A stretch of 48,683 nucleotides of DNA from Nostoc sp. 'Peltigera membranacea cyanobiont' 210A (GCF_002246015.1 NZ_NOLJ01000007.1:89495-138177), one strand, 5' to 3'; numbered from the stretch's first letter, positions 26,604 to 35,315 are shown. The notes: generated by a model from the sequence alone, not told the origin. Translations and numbers: made by a program.

Positions 26604-27221
26604 GTGTTAACAGCTTTTACCGCAGGTTTGTTACTAATCACGGTTTCCGAGTTAGGCGATAAAACATTTTTTATTGCTGTGATTTTGGCAATGCACCACC
26701 CACGGCGGCTGGTATTTATCGGTGTGACAGCTGCTTTAGCCGCGATGACAATCCTTTCGGTGATATTTGGACAAGCGGTATCTTTGTTGCCCAAAGTTTA
26801 TATTCATTACGCCGAAATAGCTTTATTTATTGCCTTCGGTATCAAGCTGTTGTATGACGCTAGTAAGATGTCTGCTGCTTGTGATACAGAAGTTGTGGAA
26901 GAAGCTGAAGCTGCGGTGAAACAAGCAGATTTGCAGTTACCAAAGCAAAAGACTGGTTTGGCAATTGTCATAGAAGCCTTTGTGTTGACATTTATGGCAG
27001 AGTGGGGCGATCGCACCCAAATTGCCACTATTGCCCTAGCAGCAGGCAATAACCCCATTGGAGTGACAATAGGTGCAATTTTAGGACATGCCATTTGTGC
27101 TGCGATCGCAGTTATCGGCGGCAAAATGATTGCCGGACGCATTTCTGAGCGTCAACTCACCTTTATTGGTGGATGCCTGTTTTTAGTCTTTGGTGTCGTC
27201 GCTGCCATTGAAGGAGCGTGA
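26604..27221 (+). CDS. GDT1/TMEM165/UPF0016 family manganese transporter (Mnx/Hmx type)
   Basis: 205 residues, six predicted membrane helices in two halves, each with the family motif E-x-G-D-(K/R): ELGDK (16-20) and EWGDR (133-137). A charged loop (about 95-118) joins the halves. Cyanobacterial and plant members move Mn2+ (and perhaps Ca2+) across the thylakoid or plasma membrane and protect against Mn overload. GTG start, with GGAG 9 bases upstream at 26591-26594; no other in-frame start nearby. The Mn riboswitch directly upstream supports the substrate. Confidence 0.92.
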   Translation: MLTAFTAGLLLITVSELGDKTFFIAVILAMHHPRRLVFIGVTAALAAMTILSVIFGQAVSLLPKVYIHYAEIALFIAFGIKLLYDASKMSAACDTEVVEEAEAAVKQADLQLPKQKTGLAIVIEAFVLTFMAEWGDRTQIATIALAAGNNPIGVTIGAILGHAICAAIAVIGGKMIAGRISERQLTFIGGCLFLVFGVVAAIEGA

Positions 27222-27307
27222 GGGGAAGAAGCAGGGGAGCAGGGGAGCAGGGGGAGAAGATATTAATAACCAATGCCCAATGCTCAATGCCCCATGCCCT
27301 ATGTCCA

Positions 27308-28201
27308 TTACTTAGGTGTACTTTCTGGTGAGGGCGCGGCAGATGAAGCAGATTTAGGAATGGGGGAAACCGTTCCTGCCTTCTTAATTTCGTCTCTGTA
27401 CTTAGCAGGTGCTAAAGCTGCGGCACTATCAAACAAAGGTTTTGCATCTGCATCTTTGCCCTGTTGTTTCAGGAGCATCGCTTTTGCCACGACAGGGCGA
27501 AAATCCTTGGGATCTTTCTTAATTGCCTGGTCATAAACAGAGCTAGCTTGAGCGTAGCGTTTCTGGGAAGCATGAACAGAACCTAACAGCACCTGCACAG
27601 CTACTATATCTACACTTCCAGGCTGAATTGTATTTGCTTGGGCTGCATTAGATAGGGTTTCTTGCAACAAACCAATGGCTGCTTCGGGGCGTTGCTGACT
27701 GATCAATAGAGCCACCATTCCTTGCAAAGCCTTCAAATCACCTGGTTTCGTGGACAAAATCGAGCGATAAGCTTGAGCGGCTCCTTCGCGATCGCCAATT
27801 TGCTGTTTGGCTTGAGCTAGTAACACTGAATATTCTGACTGTTCGGGATTCAGCTTTGCTAGCTTTTCTAGGGGTTCAATGACAACTTGGATATCAGCTG
27901 GTTTAACCTCACTTTTATCTTTTTGACTCAGTAATTGCAGCCGTGCCTGTAATAAACCCTTAAGCGCAGTCTGATTTTCTGGTTCCCGTTGCAAAACCTG
28001 TTCATAACCCCGTGCTTCGTCTTCCAGTTTTGATTTTTGGTCAGCGGAGGACAAACTGCCTCTGGTGCTAGCGGTATTTTGACTTGAGGGTGGCGTATTA
28101 TTAAATGCTCCAATTATGGGAATCACCGAAACACCCACAAAAGCAAGAATTGCCACCGCTAAGACGACTTGAACTATCCAACGATTGCGCGGTTGAGACA
28201 C
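27308..28201 (-). CDS. membrane-anchored TPR protein
   Basis: 297 residues. One N-terminal membrane helix (about 8-31, WIVQVVLAVAILAFVGVSV) with few basic residues before it, then a Ser/Thr linker and about five tetratricopeptide repeats (from about 62 to 270; for example AQAYRSILSTKPGDLKALQGM and SSVYDQAIKKDPKDFRPVVA). The tail is Ser/Pro/Ala-rich. TPR proteins act as scaffolds; in cyanobacteria several help assemble photosystems, but nothing here identifies the partner. The 87-bp gap to the convergent Mn transporter is filled with purine-rich GCAGGGGA repeats. Confidence 0.85.
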   Translation of the reverse strand: MSQPRNRWIVQVVLAVAILAFVGVSVIPIIGAFNNTPPSSQNTASTRGSLSSADQKSKLEDEARGYEQVLQREPENQTALKGLLQARLQLLSQKDKSEVKPADIQVVIEPLEKLAKLNPEQSEYSVLLAQAKQQIGDREGAAQAYRSILSTKPGDLKALQGMVALLISQQRPEAAIGLLQETLSNAAQANTIQPGSVDIVAVQVLLGSVHASQKRYAQASSVYDQAIKKDPKDFRPVVAKAMLLKQQGKDADAKPLFDSAAALAPAKYRDEIKKAGTVSPIPKSASSAAPSPESTPK

Positions 28202-28579
28202 GGTTTTGTCTTTCTCCTAAATTTTAATGACATTATCATTTACACAAATCGTAAAGTTAAAAATTTCCAAAACTTTGCGGAATACCGCCAATTGCCTGTG
28301 AATTTTATAACAATTAACTATCCACACTGCTAAAGTAAGTGATGACTTTAGGAGGAGCCGTCAGAATTGTAGCTATGATATGCTTCCGAAACTAGTGTAA
28401 AGCCGCTAAATTAGACATTTAGTGTTTATACATTAAATTTAGCGCCTTTAGGATTGTATAGAGTACCCTAGTGTGATTTTGTGAAAAGCCAATATACTTT
28501 CATCAGTCGCACAAATGCTCTTTCCAGCTGCCTTTGTAAAATCCCACAATGGGATGTGTCTCCGCCGCAAGGAGTTTTT
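28202..28579. other. divergent intergenic region with an inverted repeat
   Basis: Lies between the TPR gene and a divergent gene of unknown function. A perfect 9-bp inverted repeat CGCTAAATT (28404-28412) / AATTTAGCG (28436-28444) could be an operator or an RNA hairpin in the leader of the rightward gene. The frame could be read back to 28481 but lacks a ribosome-binding site there. Confidence 0.4.
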
Positions 28580-29602
28580 ATGAATTCCGACCTGATGCCG
28601 TTGCCTGAATCTTCCAATTCTTCTGCCTCTAACCAGGGCCCAACTAACGTAGAGGCAGCCGCTAATGTTCATATAGCAGCCCAGTCCTCTAAAGAAGTTG
28701 ACAATTTGCCTGTCAACTCCAGCGAAACTGACTCAAATGGGAACTTGATTAATCGCCAGCAACCGATTCCGCCTCCCAGCGAACCGATGCAGTATCGAGC
28801 GATCGGCTTAGTCCGGGGTCGCTATCACGCTAGCAGCGAACAATTTACTCAAGGTACTCTGCTGACTCCAGATGGTGTAGAACTCAATGCCGTCCTCCTA
28901 GGCCGGATTATGAGCTTAGTCAAGAATCATCTAGACTTAGAAAAAGAACACTTGTGGGTAGTATATCCACGTACTAGACAAGAAAATGACACCTTGCACA
29001 TCCAAATCGTCGGAGTTTGGGAACCAGAAAATCTGGCTAAAAACTCAACAGATGAAGACGAATCGGATTTGGAGTTGCAATTAGAGACACTCGATGATGG
29101 CTTATCCGAGAACTCTGAACTAAATACAACTGCCCCCAGACCTTCATCAGAAGTTGCAGATGGTGGTTTTTCTGTTCGTGGTGAAGTAGTATACCAATCT
29201 TTTGATGCTAAAAGCTTGGTAGTCAAAATTAGGCAGGCTCCACGCAAATCAACTGACAAACCCAAATATTTTAAGTTGAAATTAAGGGGTGTGCTAACCA
29301 CCAAAGCAGTGGGCAAATTCTGGGACTTCCAAGCCAAACGAGAAGCTGACGTTTTGATAGTAGAAAAAGCCGAGGCGATCGCTGATTTGCCCAAAAAACG
29401 CAAACCACCATTTAAAGGTGGGCCTCGTGCTGGCATTGGTGGTGCTGGTGGTAGAAAACCATTCCCCCCCAGACGCACTGGCGAAACTCCTCGTCCCATC
29501 AAGAAAACAAGTACAGGCGGCGACACCTCAGTGGTGTCAAAACCTATACCAAGAACACCCGCTCCTAAACCCATCAAGCGACCGAAACCGACTCAAGATT
29601 AG
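28580..29602 (+). CDS. conserved cyanobacterial protein of unknown function
   Basis: 340 residues from the ATG at 28580, chosen because AAGGAG (28569-28574) is 5 bases upstream; an earlier in-frame start at 28481 would add 33 unconserved-looking residues. After a disordered, Ser/Asn/Pro-rich N-terminus (about 1-70), there is a globular domain (about 70-150; RAIGLVRGRYHASSEQFTQG, HLWVVYPRTRQ, IQIVGVWEPE), an acidic linker, a second domain (about 195-265; FSVRGEVVYQSFDAK), and a basic Gly/Pro/Lys-rich tail of about 70 residues (PKKRKPPFKGG). The tail suggests nucleic-acid or polyanion binding. I recognise the layout as conserved among cyanobacteria but no function. Confidence 0.8.
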   Translation: MNSDLMPLPESSNSSASNQGPTNVEAAANVHIAAQSSKEVDNLPVNSSETDSNGNLINRQQPIPPPSEPMQYRAIGLVRGRYHASSEQFTQGTLLTPDGVELNAVLLGRIMSLVKNHLDLEKEHLWVVYPRTRQENDTLHIQIVGVWEPENLAKNSTDEDESDLELQLETLDDGLSENSELNTTAPRPSSEVADGGFSVRGEVVYQSFDAKSLVVKIRQAPRKSTDKPKYFKLKLRGVLTTKAVGKFWDFQAKREADVLIVEKAEAIADLPKKRKPPFKGGPRAGIGGAGGRKPFPPRRTGETPRPIKKTSTGGDTSVVSKPIPRTPAPKPIKRPKPTQD

Positions 29603-29763
29603 GGTATGGGGCAATTCAATTTTGGATTTTGGTGAAGCAGCGCGGTCTTGGGGGTTTCCCCCATGAGTGACTGCTGAACCCGAAGGGATTTTAGATTTTG
29701 GATTAAATTCCAATCTAAAATCCAAAATCTAAAATCTAAAATTCTTACTCCCCACTCCCCCAA
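29603..29763. repeat. dispersed hairpin repeats between convergent genes
   Basis: Contains the common Nostoc unit GCAGCGCGGTCTTGGGGG followed by a TTTCCCCCA hairpin (about 29638-29668), and the inverted pair ATTTTAGATTTTGGATT / AATCCAAAATCTAAAAT (about 29689-29738). Probably serves as a transcription stop for both flanking genes. Confidence 0.65.
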
Positions 29764-30933
29764 TCAAAAATCCGTCCGACGGTCTTGGGGTAGAAAAGAT
29801 CGCTCCATCGGAATTGGAGAAACTGGTTCTGTGAGGGTAAACGTACCTGCTTCGATCCACTTTTTCAACTCTAGGGCGACTTGCCTAGAAAAAAACAAAC
29901 TCGCTAAGGGGGCAGAGCGTACTGCTTTGCCCTCGATGGTGATCCGCCCAGATTTGAGTTGGGCATAACTCACCAAACCAAAGGTGGGACGGACGCGCCG
30001 GGGAATGGAAAAATCTACTATTGGAGCTACTAAGTCTTGATCTTGGACGGCGCAGTGTTCAATTACTTGTTCATTTAATACAGGTAGTGGTACCCCAACC
30101 CCTAACATTAATGAGGGGCCATAACTTTTGAAATAACACCCCCGCACCCAATGAGCATCCATTTGCTTGGCATCACCAATTAAAGCTAAAGTGGCAGAAG
30201 GCCCAATCGGTGTACGATTAGCTAAACGCTTTTGTAAGGGGAAGTGCTGAGTGCCTTCCCAAGCGACATAGCCAATACCGCCGCCTAAAAAAATTCGAGT
30301 ACCTATACCAACGAGTTGCAAATCGGGATCGTTGAGTAAGGGGGAAATCGCTCCTGGGTTAGAATAAACAGCATTCCCCAGACGCGGTTGTAAAGGGCCG
30401 AGATAGGTGAAGAGGGGGCGATCGCCACCATTTACACCAACAATAAAATTTTGATAAAGATTGCGCGGATTAAATAAATAAAACTGATTAATTGTGTCAC
30501 TGGTAATTGTAGTTTCAAAATTTGCTCTGGGGTAACAATCTGTTACTTGTCCTTGCGCTTTCACGTGTATAGATTTACCAGCGATCAAATCTTCGATTAC
30601 ATGACCGCCACCACGTTCTCGCACTTCTTCTCCGTCCGTCGTCTCCACAGCGCAACTCGCACCTAAATATAAATCTACTGCCCCAAAACCAGAGTAGGCT
30701 GGTACGCCATCTAACCAACAACGACGAATTTTTATTGGGGGATCGGTATGTCCCAGATTGATAATTGCACCACTTGATTCCATCGGCTCAAAAGTACCAG
30801 TGGTAATTACATCGACTTCTTTAGCAGCTTTAGTAACACCGATTTCTACAACTCGTGCTTTTAATTCTTCAGTTGTCAACACCACCGCACGTTGGCGCTT
30901 AATTTTCTCGTTAATTTCTGCAATTGTTCGCAT
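29764..30933 (-). CDS. DUF39 homocysteine biosynthesis protein (HcyBio, COG1900)
   Basis: 389 residues from M(RTIAEINEKI) at 30933. The frame stays open for 38 more codons, but these translate a dispersed repeat (YSLIPISHSP), so the internal start is preferred. Family features are TEELKARVVEIG, ITTGTFEPMESSGAIINLGH, the cysteine-bearing RRCWLDGVPAYSG and ASCAVETT, GGGHVIEDLIAG, and FLGGGIGYVAWEGTQH. Archaeal relatives are needed to make homocysteine from aspartate semialdehyde and sulfide; whether the cyanobacterial proteins do the same is inferred. No ferredoxin or CBS domain is fused. Confidence 0.85.
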   Translation of the reverse strand: MRTIAEINEKIKRQRAVVLTTEELKARVVEIGVTKAAKEVDVITTGTFEPMESSGAIINLGHTDPPIKIRRCWLDGVPAYSGFGAVDLYLGASCAVETTDGEEVRERGGGHVIEDLIAGKSIHVKAQGQVTDCYPRANFETTITSDTINQFYLFNPRNLYQNFIVGVNGGDRPLFTYLGPLQPRLGNAVYSNPGAISPLLNDPDLQLVGIGTRIFLGGGIGYVAWEGTQHFPLQKRLANRTPIGPSATLALIGDAKQMDAHWVRGCYFKSYGPSLMLGVGVPLPVLNEQVIEHCAVQDQDLVAPIVDFSIPRRVRPTFGLVSYAQLKSGRITIEGKAVRSAPLASLFFSRQVALELKKWIEAGTFTLTEPVSPIPMERSFLPQDRRTDF

Positions 30934-31543
30934 CTTATCAGTGCTTACGCTTCCTGGTGAGTGGGAAATTGGGATTAGGGAGTAGGGAAAAGAAATTTTC
31001 ATTGCTCCTTGTGAGCGCAGACGATCGAGACTCTTGGATAATTTCATCTCGAAATAGTTATCGCCAATCTCTGCGCGACAGCTTACCCCGAATAAAGATA
31101 AATTCCAAAAAATAATTCAAGTATTGCAAAATTAAAATGATAGATTTTTTGGAGCAAACAAGCTGCCTGTATCCAAAATAGTTTTGAGTTTACGTAAAAT
31201 TACCATAAACGAAGCCTTGCATTATTAATCAAATGTATGTATGGTTAGGATTAAGTGGACTTACTGGACTTAAATAATTTTACGTCAACCGGAAGAAACA
31301 TTTCTGGTTTTTGTAAAGCATTATAAGCCAACTAGTCAATCGCAAAGTGCGAGTTAATAGCAGATACTAGAAAGTTTTGAGAAGGTAGAAATTATTTAAG
31401 AGCGTTAATAGAAGCGAAGTATAAGCAAAAATAAGTTGCTTTCTGGCGGACTTATTCTGACTTCTACTTACTCAAAGCAATTCTACTTGTTGCTATTGAT
31501 TTTATTGGTACATTTGACCCGATAATGAATTGAGTAAGAGGCA
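30934..31543. other. 610-bp intergenic region between divergent genes
   Basis: Next to the DUF39 start it holds a short dispersed repeat (about 30950-30990, GGGATTAGGGAGTAGGG type). The rest is AT-rich with no convincing gene, RNA or strong inverted repeat. It must hold promoters for the DUF39 gene and the SLATT gene, but I cannot assign them. Confidence 0.4.
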
Positions 31544-32434
31544 ATGACTACTTCAGAATTAGCTAATCTAGAGCAAAGAAACCAAAGTAAGATTTCCGAT
31601 AGGATTGAAAATTTATCCTCTTCATCAGATGAAAAAAAGTTATTTAACCTGAAGGTAATAGAGTATTTATTACTTGCAGCTTTTGTCTCTGCTGGACTTT
31701 TTATTATTTTTCTTTCAGATGATAAAACAGTTGTAATTTCTGGAGCAGTATCTCTAACTTTTTTGTTTTTTTTGTTGCTCATCAATAGACAAGTATATCA
31801 GAACTATAAGCAGGTCGCTTATAAATCTGAACTCACCAAAAAAGCTGAACTCTATAGTTATTTATTGACCAATCCTAATTCCTGGGATAAAGATACACTG
31901 ACTCTGACAAGAGGGAAGGCTTTACAATACAGCCAAGACTTAATTGACGATTATAAAAAAATTAGGGGTTTATCAAGAAACCTTTACTATAGTTTGCAAA
32001 TTGCGACAGTGATTTTATCAGGAGTCACACCGATTTTAGTTCTGGTAGACAAATTAGAAGCAGGACAAGCTTGGCTGAAGTGGCTCCCTGTGCTTTGCCC
32101 AGCTATTGCTTCTATAGTTGCTAGTATAGTTACCTCTTTTCCTTTTCAGAAGAATTCGCTTGCTGCTAATACAGCCGTTGAATTATTAGAAGCGGAACAA
32201 GAGAAATTTATATTGGGCGTGACTCCGCCTTATCGTTGTTATGATGTATCTGACGAAACCCAACAGCAACAAAAGGCAAGTCAGGCATTAGAATATTTTA
32301 TTGTTCAAGTCAACAATATTCATCTCAACCAATTGCAACAAACTAGTGAGACGCAATCAGAGAAGACAGAATCAGCCTCATCAAATGAGTCAAACAAAGC
32401 AGAAGCAGAGGTAAAGAGCCAGAACAAACAATAG
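31544..32434 (+). CDS. SLATT/DUF4231 domain membrane protein
   Basis: 296 residues with two pairs of membrane helices (about 40-85 and 148-200). Between them lies a soluble segment (ELYSYLLTNPNSWD, LTRGKALQYSQDLID), and after them the conserved helical stretch NTAVELLEAEQEKFILGVTPP. The layout fits the DUF4231/SLATT superfamily, whose members are proposed to be pore-forming or membrane-associated effectors in bacterial conflict systems; some are simple membrane proteins. The tail (about 262-296) is Glu/Ser/Asn-rich and disordered. No sensor or nucleotide-signal partner is seen next door; the nearest downstream DNA is mobile-element debris. Confidence 0.75.
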   Translation: MTTSELANLEQRNQSKISDRIENLSSSSDEKKLFNLKVIEYLLLAAFVSAGLFIIFLSDDKTVVISGAVSLTFLFFLLLINRQVYQNYKQVAYKSELTKKAELYSYLLTNPNSWDKDTLTLTRGKALQYSQDLIDDYKKIRGLSRNLYYSLQIATVILSGVTPILVLVDKLEAGQAWLKWLPVLCPAIASIVASIVTSFPFQKNSLAANTAVELLEAEQEKFILGVTPPYRCYDVSDETQQQQKASQALEYFIVQVNNIHLNQLQQTSETQSEKTESASSNESNKAEAEVKSQNKQ

Positions 32435-32670
32435 CTGATGAGCTAATTGTGTCCATGCTTATAGTATTCTTTCAAAGATGACTTCTTCAGACTGACTCAA
32501 AAGTATGACATTCCCGACTTATTAAAAAAGTTGGGAATCTTATTGTTTTTTCACTCCAGCACTGATTATCCCAATAGCTTCAAAATTTGCAAGACTTCAT
32601 CTAATATCATGTCCGCATAATTAGTTATGCTAACCACAGTCATTACACCCCCACCCCCAACCCCTCCCCG

Positions 32671-33722
32671 CTTGCGGCTATCCATTACCCGCATCTTTCT
32701 CAACAAAAATACAACTTACTTAAAATATGCCAAAAGCATTGATAGGTATAGTTTTTGAGAGAAGAGAATATTTGAGGGTAATGGTGCATCATGGAAAAAT
32801 GGGCAGCATCCGAATTAAAACAGGCAGATTTAGGAGACGCAAGACGAAACAAGCGTCTGGTAAGGATCGTAGAAGACTTGGCAGCACAACCAAGCAGCAG
32901 CGTACCTCAAGCCTGTGGAAACATACAAGCAAAACCCAGAGCGTGATGCAAGGACAGCAAAACTAACACTCTTTCAAGCCACTTTTGAGATACAAGTACC
33001 CTTACACCATATCCGACGTTTACAGTTGAAGCCTGTAAAATTGCAGGTAATTCTGGCACTTGAAGAAAACCCGCCAGATGGAATCAAACCGATTAGCTGG
33101 TTGTTGCTTACTACCCTTAAAGCTAACAGTTTTGAAGAGGCTGCCCGTTGCGTTCGCTGGTACACATATCGTTGGTTGATAGAACGTTACCACTACACAT
33201 TAAAAAGTGGTTGTGGAATTGAAAAATTACAGCTTGAAACCGCAAGGCGAATCGATATGGCACTGGCAACATATTCAATTGTGGCGTGGCGTTTGTTATG
33301 GCTAACTTATGAAGCCAGATTTAACCCTGATATGCCATGTGATTCTGTTCTAGAAATCGATGAATGGCAGTCTTTGTGTGCCACTATCAACAAAAATCCA
33401 ATCCCACCCAAAAAGCCGCCTTCTTTACGCGAAGCAGTACGAATGATTGCAATATTAGGTGGCTTTTTAGGTCGAAAGGGTGATGGAGAACCTGGTGTTA
33501 AGACTATTTGGCGGGGATTACAGCGATTACACGATATCGCTGCAACCTGGAAACTACTCTACCAGAATTGTCAAATATGTATTTAGCGATCGCCGATCAA
33601 ATTAACCTTATTCACATTCTCCTCCTTTTGTCAACTATCTACATGTTGCATTGTTCCATAATCCTTTTCCTGACTTACTTACAGCAATGTTAAGAAACAT
33701 GTGACTAATGCATAGCCGCAAG
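32671..33722 (+). mobile_element. degenerate IS4-family (Tn5-like) insertion sequence
   Basis: About 1052 bp bounded by imperfect 17-bp inverted repeats CTTGCGGCTATCCATTA (32671-32687) and TAATGCATAGCCGCAAG (33706-33722), 16 of 17 matching. The outermost six or seven bases might belong to the host miniature element, so the ends are uncertain by that much. It carries the internally deleted transposase at 32791-33586. No clear target duplication. Confidence 0.65.
32791..33586 (+). pseudogene. IS4-family Tn5-like transposase, internally deleted
   Basis: The first 44 codons from 32791 give the N-terminal DNA-binding domain (MEKWAASELKQADLGDARRN... ending PQACGN), and this frame stops at 32944-32946. 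From about 32940 another frame (to 33586) gives the C-terminal half, with the IS4-family Y-R-E-K signature in YRWLIERYHYTLK and the following LQLETARRIDMALATYSI. The section between, which should contain the two catalytic aspartates, is missing (roughly 200 residues), so the protein cannot be active. Confidence 0.85.
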
Positions 33723-33801
33723 CAGGGAGGGGAGACAAAGCATAGCTTTGGCGGGGTGGGGTTCTTGGGGTTTAATAAGCAATCAAGCGGACATGATATA
33801 A

Positions 33802-33975
33802 CGCTCTTCCATCACTCTTGGGAAAAGCAATCGCTGCAAGGCTTACGAGACTTCGGTTTTCAGGTTTTAGCTAGATTTTTGAATTTATATTAGAAAATAA
33901 AGCCTCAAACCTTGATTGGGTGATAGTTTCAGTTTTCTGCTTCGATTATTGCTTAATGAGAGTGATGGAAGAGCG
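33802..33975. mobile_element. 174-bp miniature element with 17-bp inverted ends
   Basis: Perfect 17-bp terminal inverted repeats: CGCTCTTCCATCACTCT (33802-33818) and AGAGTGATGGAAGAGCG (33959-33975). Pairing continues in GCAATCG/CGATTATTGC just inside. It directly abuts the previous element. The inside has no coding frame. Confidence 0.75.
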
Positions 33976-34025
33976 ATAACTCGTGTCATTGAGTTTTTGA
34001 CCTTCCAGAGATTATTGTTGCTATC

Positions 34026-34143
34026 TTCGGTTAAGGCAAGAGACGCGATGAATCGCCGTCTCTACAATAATTAGTCTTTCGTCTTGACGGCGATTTATAG
34101 CATCTTTTTGATCTAGAATTTTCATTAAAAAACCTTAACCGAA
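34026..34143. mobile_element. 118-bp miniature element (copy 2 of the dnaE-rqcH element)
   Basis: Perfect 11-bp inverted ends TTCGGTTAAGG (34026-34036) and CCTTAACCGAA (34133-34143). The reverse complement aligns with 11820-11952, including CAATACGGTTCGGTT (extends to about 34151), ATTCTAGATC and the GAGACGGCGATTCATCGCG block. This copy defines the ends of the element better than the dnaE copy. Confidence 0.75.
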
Positions 34144-34169
34144 CCGTATTGAAAGCCGAGTGACTAATC

Positions 34170-35315
34170 TTATTTTTTCAAGATATCATCATCAATCGAG
34201 GGGTTCTCATTTATATCTGGATTTTCTGCCATCCAATTATCATCTGTTCTAGGAGATTCAGAAACTATCACCAACTCAGTCTCTTTTTTATGATTATTTC
34301 CCCATTCATCTAAAACATCTTTAATTAACACCTCTTGTAACCAAATCTTAGCGACAACAGTTAAAGGTAGCGCTAGGAATAATCCTAAAAAGCCAAAGAA
34401 CGTAACGAAAAATAGCTGGGCAATTAAGGTTATGGCTGGCAGTAATGAGACTTGATGCGCCATGACAACAGGCGTGATGAAATTACTCTCAATCTGTTGA
34501 ATAATAAAGTAGAGAATCAAGACAGCGATCGCTTTCCAAGGTTCATCCAAGAAAGCGATCGCCATTGCTGGGATTACACTCATTGTTGGCCCCAGATTGG
34601 GAATCAAGTTAAAAAATCCCGCTAAAACCGCTAAAGCTAGTGCTGCCTTGACATGCAAAATTGATAAGCCAATCAGACTCATCACCCCCACTACAAAGAT
34701 GGCAATGAAAGCGCCTGTAATCCATCCCTCCAAAGAGACTTCACATTTATCTAAAATCCCATCTACCCGTCGCCGATAAAATGAGGGGAAAAGCCGGACA
34801 AATACTTTGCGGTAAGCTATTGGGTCGGCTAACATCATTCCTGTTAAAACCAACACTAGCAAAATCTTGAGGACGACTTCTAAAGAGCCAGATACAAAAG
34901 CAAAGGAGTTTCCTAGTAACCGATTGGCGAAGGGCTGTACTTGTTGAATGAGGCTATTGATATCTGGGATATAAGGAACTAACTGGTCAGGAATACGAGT
35001 TCTCAGGGCATCAAGCCAACTATTAAAGCGTCCAAACCCTTTAGGAACTTGATATGTTAGTTCTTGAAACTGCTGGGCAAATGGCGGCACAATTAGCCAG
35101 AAAAAACCCACGACACCTGCGAAAAAGATAGCTACTGCTAGGAGTACGGCGAATCCGCGCTTCATCCCAAAGCTTTGGAAGCGTTTCGCTAGGCGATTTA
35201 AGGTGGTGGCTAACACAACTGCGGCAAACATCAACAAAAGCACTTCCCGAATTTGCCACAGGATGTATAAACAAAGAAGTATGGCGATTAAGCCGATCCA
35301 TTGACCCAGGTTCAC
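34170..35315 (-). CDS. AI-2E family transporter (PerM-like permease)
   Basis: 381 residues, about seven membrane helices: two at the N-terminus, a long extracytoplasmic or cytoplasmic amphipathic region (about 85-145), then helices from about 145 to 345, including LAGFFNLIPNLGPTMSVIP and the conserved helix QQIESNFITPVVMA. The tail (about 345-381) is acidic and disordered. The family includes TqsA (autoinducer-2 export) and Na+(Li+)/H+ antiporters; the cyanobacterial substrate is unknown. Start MNLGQWIGLIAILL puts the first helix at the N-terminus, as usual. Confidence 0.88.
   Translation of the reverse strand: MNLGQWIGLIAILLCLYILWQIREVLLLMFAAVVLATTLNRLAKRFQSFGMKRGFAVLLAVAIFFAGVVGFFWLIVPPFAQQFQELTYQVPKGFGRFNSWLDALRTRIPDQLVPYIPDINSLIQQVQPFANRLLGNSFAFVSGSLEVVLKILLVLVLTGMMLADPIAYRKVFVRLFPSFYRRRVDGILDKCEVSLEGWITGAFIAIFVVGVMSLIGLSILHVKAALALAVLAGFFNLIPNLGPTMSVIPAMAIAFLDEPWKAIAVLILYFIIQQIESNFITPVVMAHQVSLLPAITLIAQLFFVTFFGFLGLFLALPLTVVAKIWLQEVLIKDVLDEWGNNHKKETELVIVSESPRTDDNWMAENPDINENPSIDDDILKK

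Larger units (their letters stand above)
32604..33799. mobile_element. miniature element split by an IS4/Tn5-type insertion
   Basis: Outer 12-bp perfect inverted repeats ATATCATGTCCG (32604-32615) and CGGACATGATAT (33788-33799) match the ends of the intact 147-bp element at 45455-45601. Removing the inner IS (32671-33722) leaves about 144 bp that line up with that intact copy in reverse complement, including the right-hand CTTTGGCGGGGTGGGGTTCT block. So an IS entered the centre of the miniature element. Confidence 0.75.
33587..34169. other. 583-bp intergenic region made of element remnants
   Basis: Made of, in order, the right end of the IS and of its host miniature element (to 33799), a second miniature element (33802-33975), about 50 bp of spacer, and a third miniature element (34026-34143). 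No gene seen; the open frame at 33708-33893 crosses these elements. Confidence 0.6.

Noticed and set aside
28481..28579. Upstream extension of the gene at 28580
   Set aside because: In-frame but without ribosome-binding site; AAGGAG 5 bases before 28580 decides the start.
28927..29577. 216-codon frame antisense to the conserved protein gene
   Set aside because: Arises from the low-complexity Gly/Pro-rich 3' part of the real gene, which has a good ribosome-binding site.
30934..31047. Upstream extension of the DUF39 gene
   Set aside because: The extra residues translate a common intergenic repeat (YSLIPISHSP).
33708..33893. 61-codon plus-strand frame
   Set aside because: Crosses the boundary of two different miniature elements.
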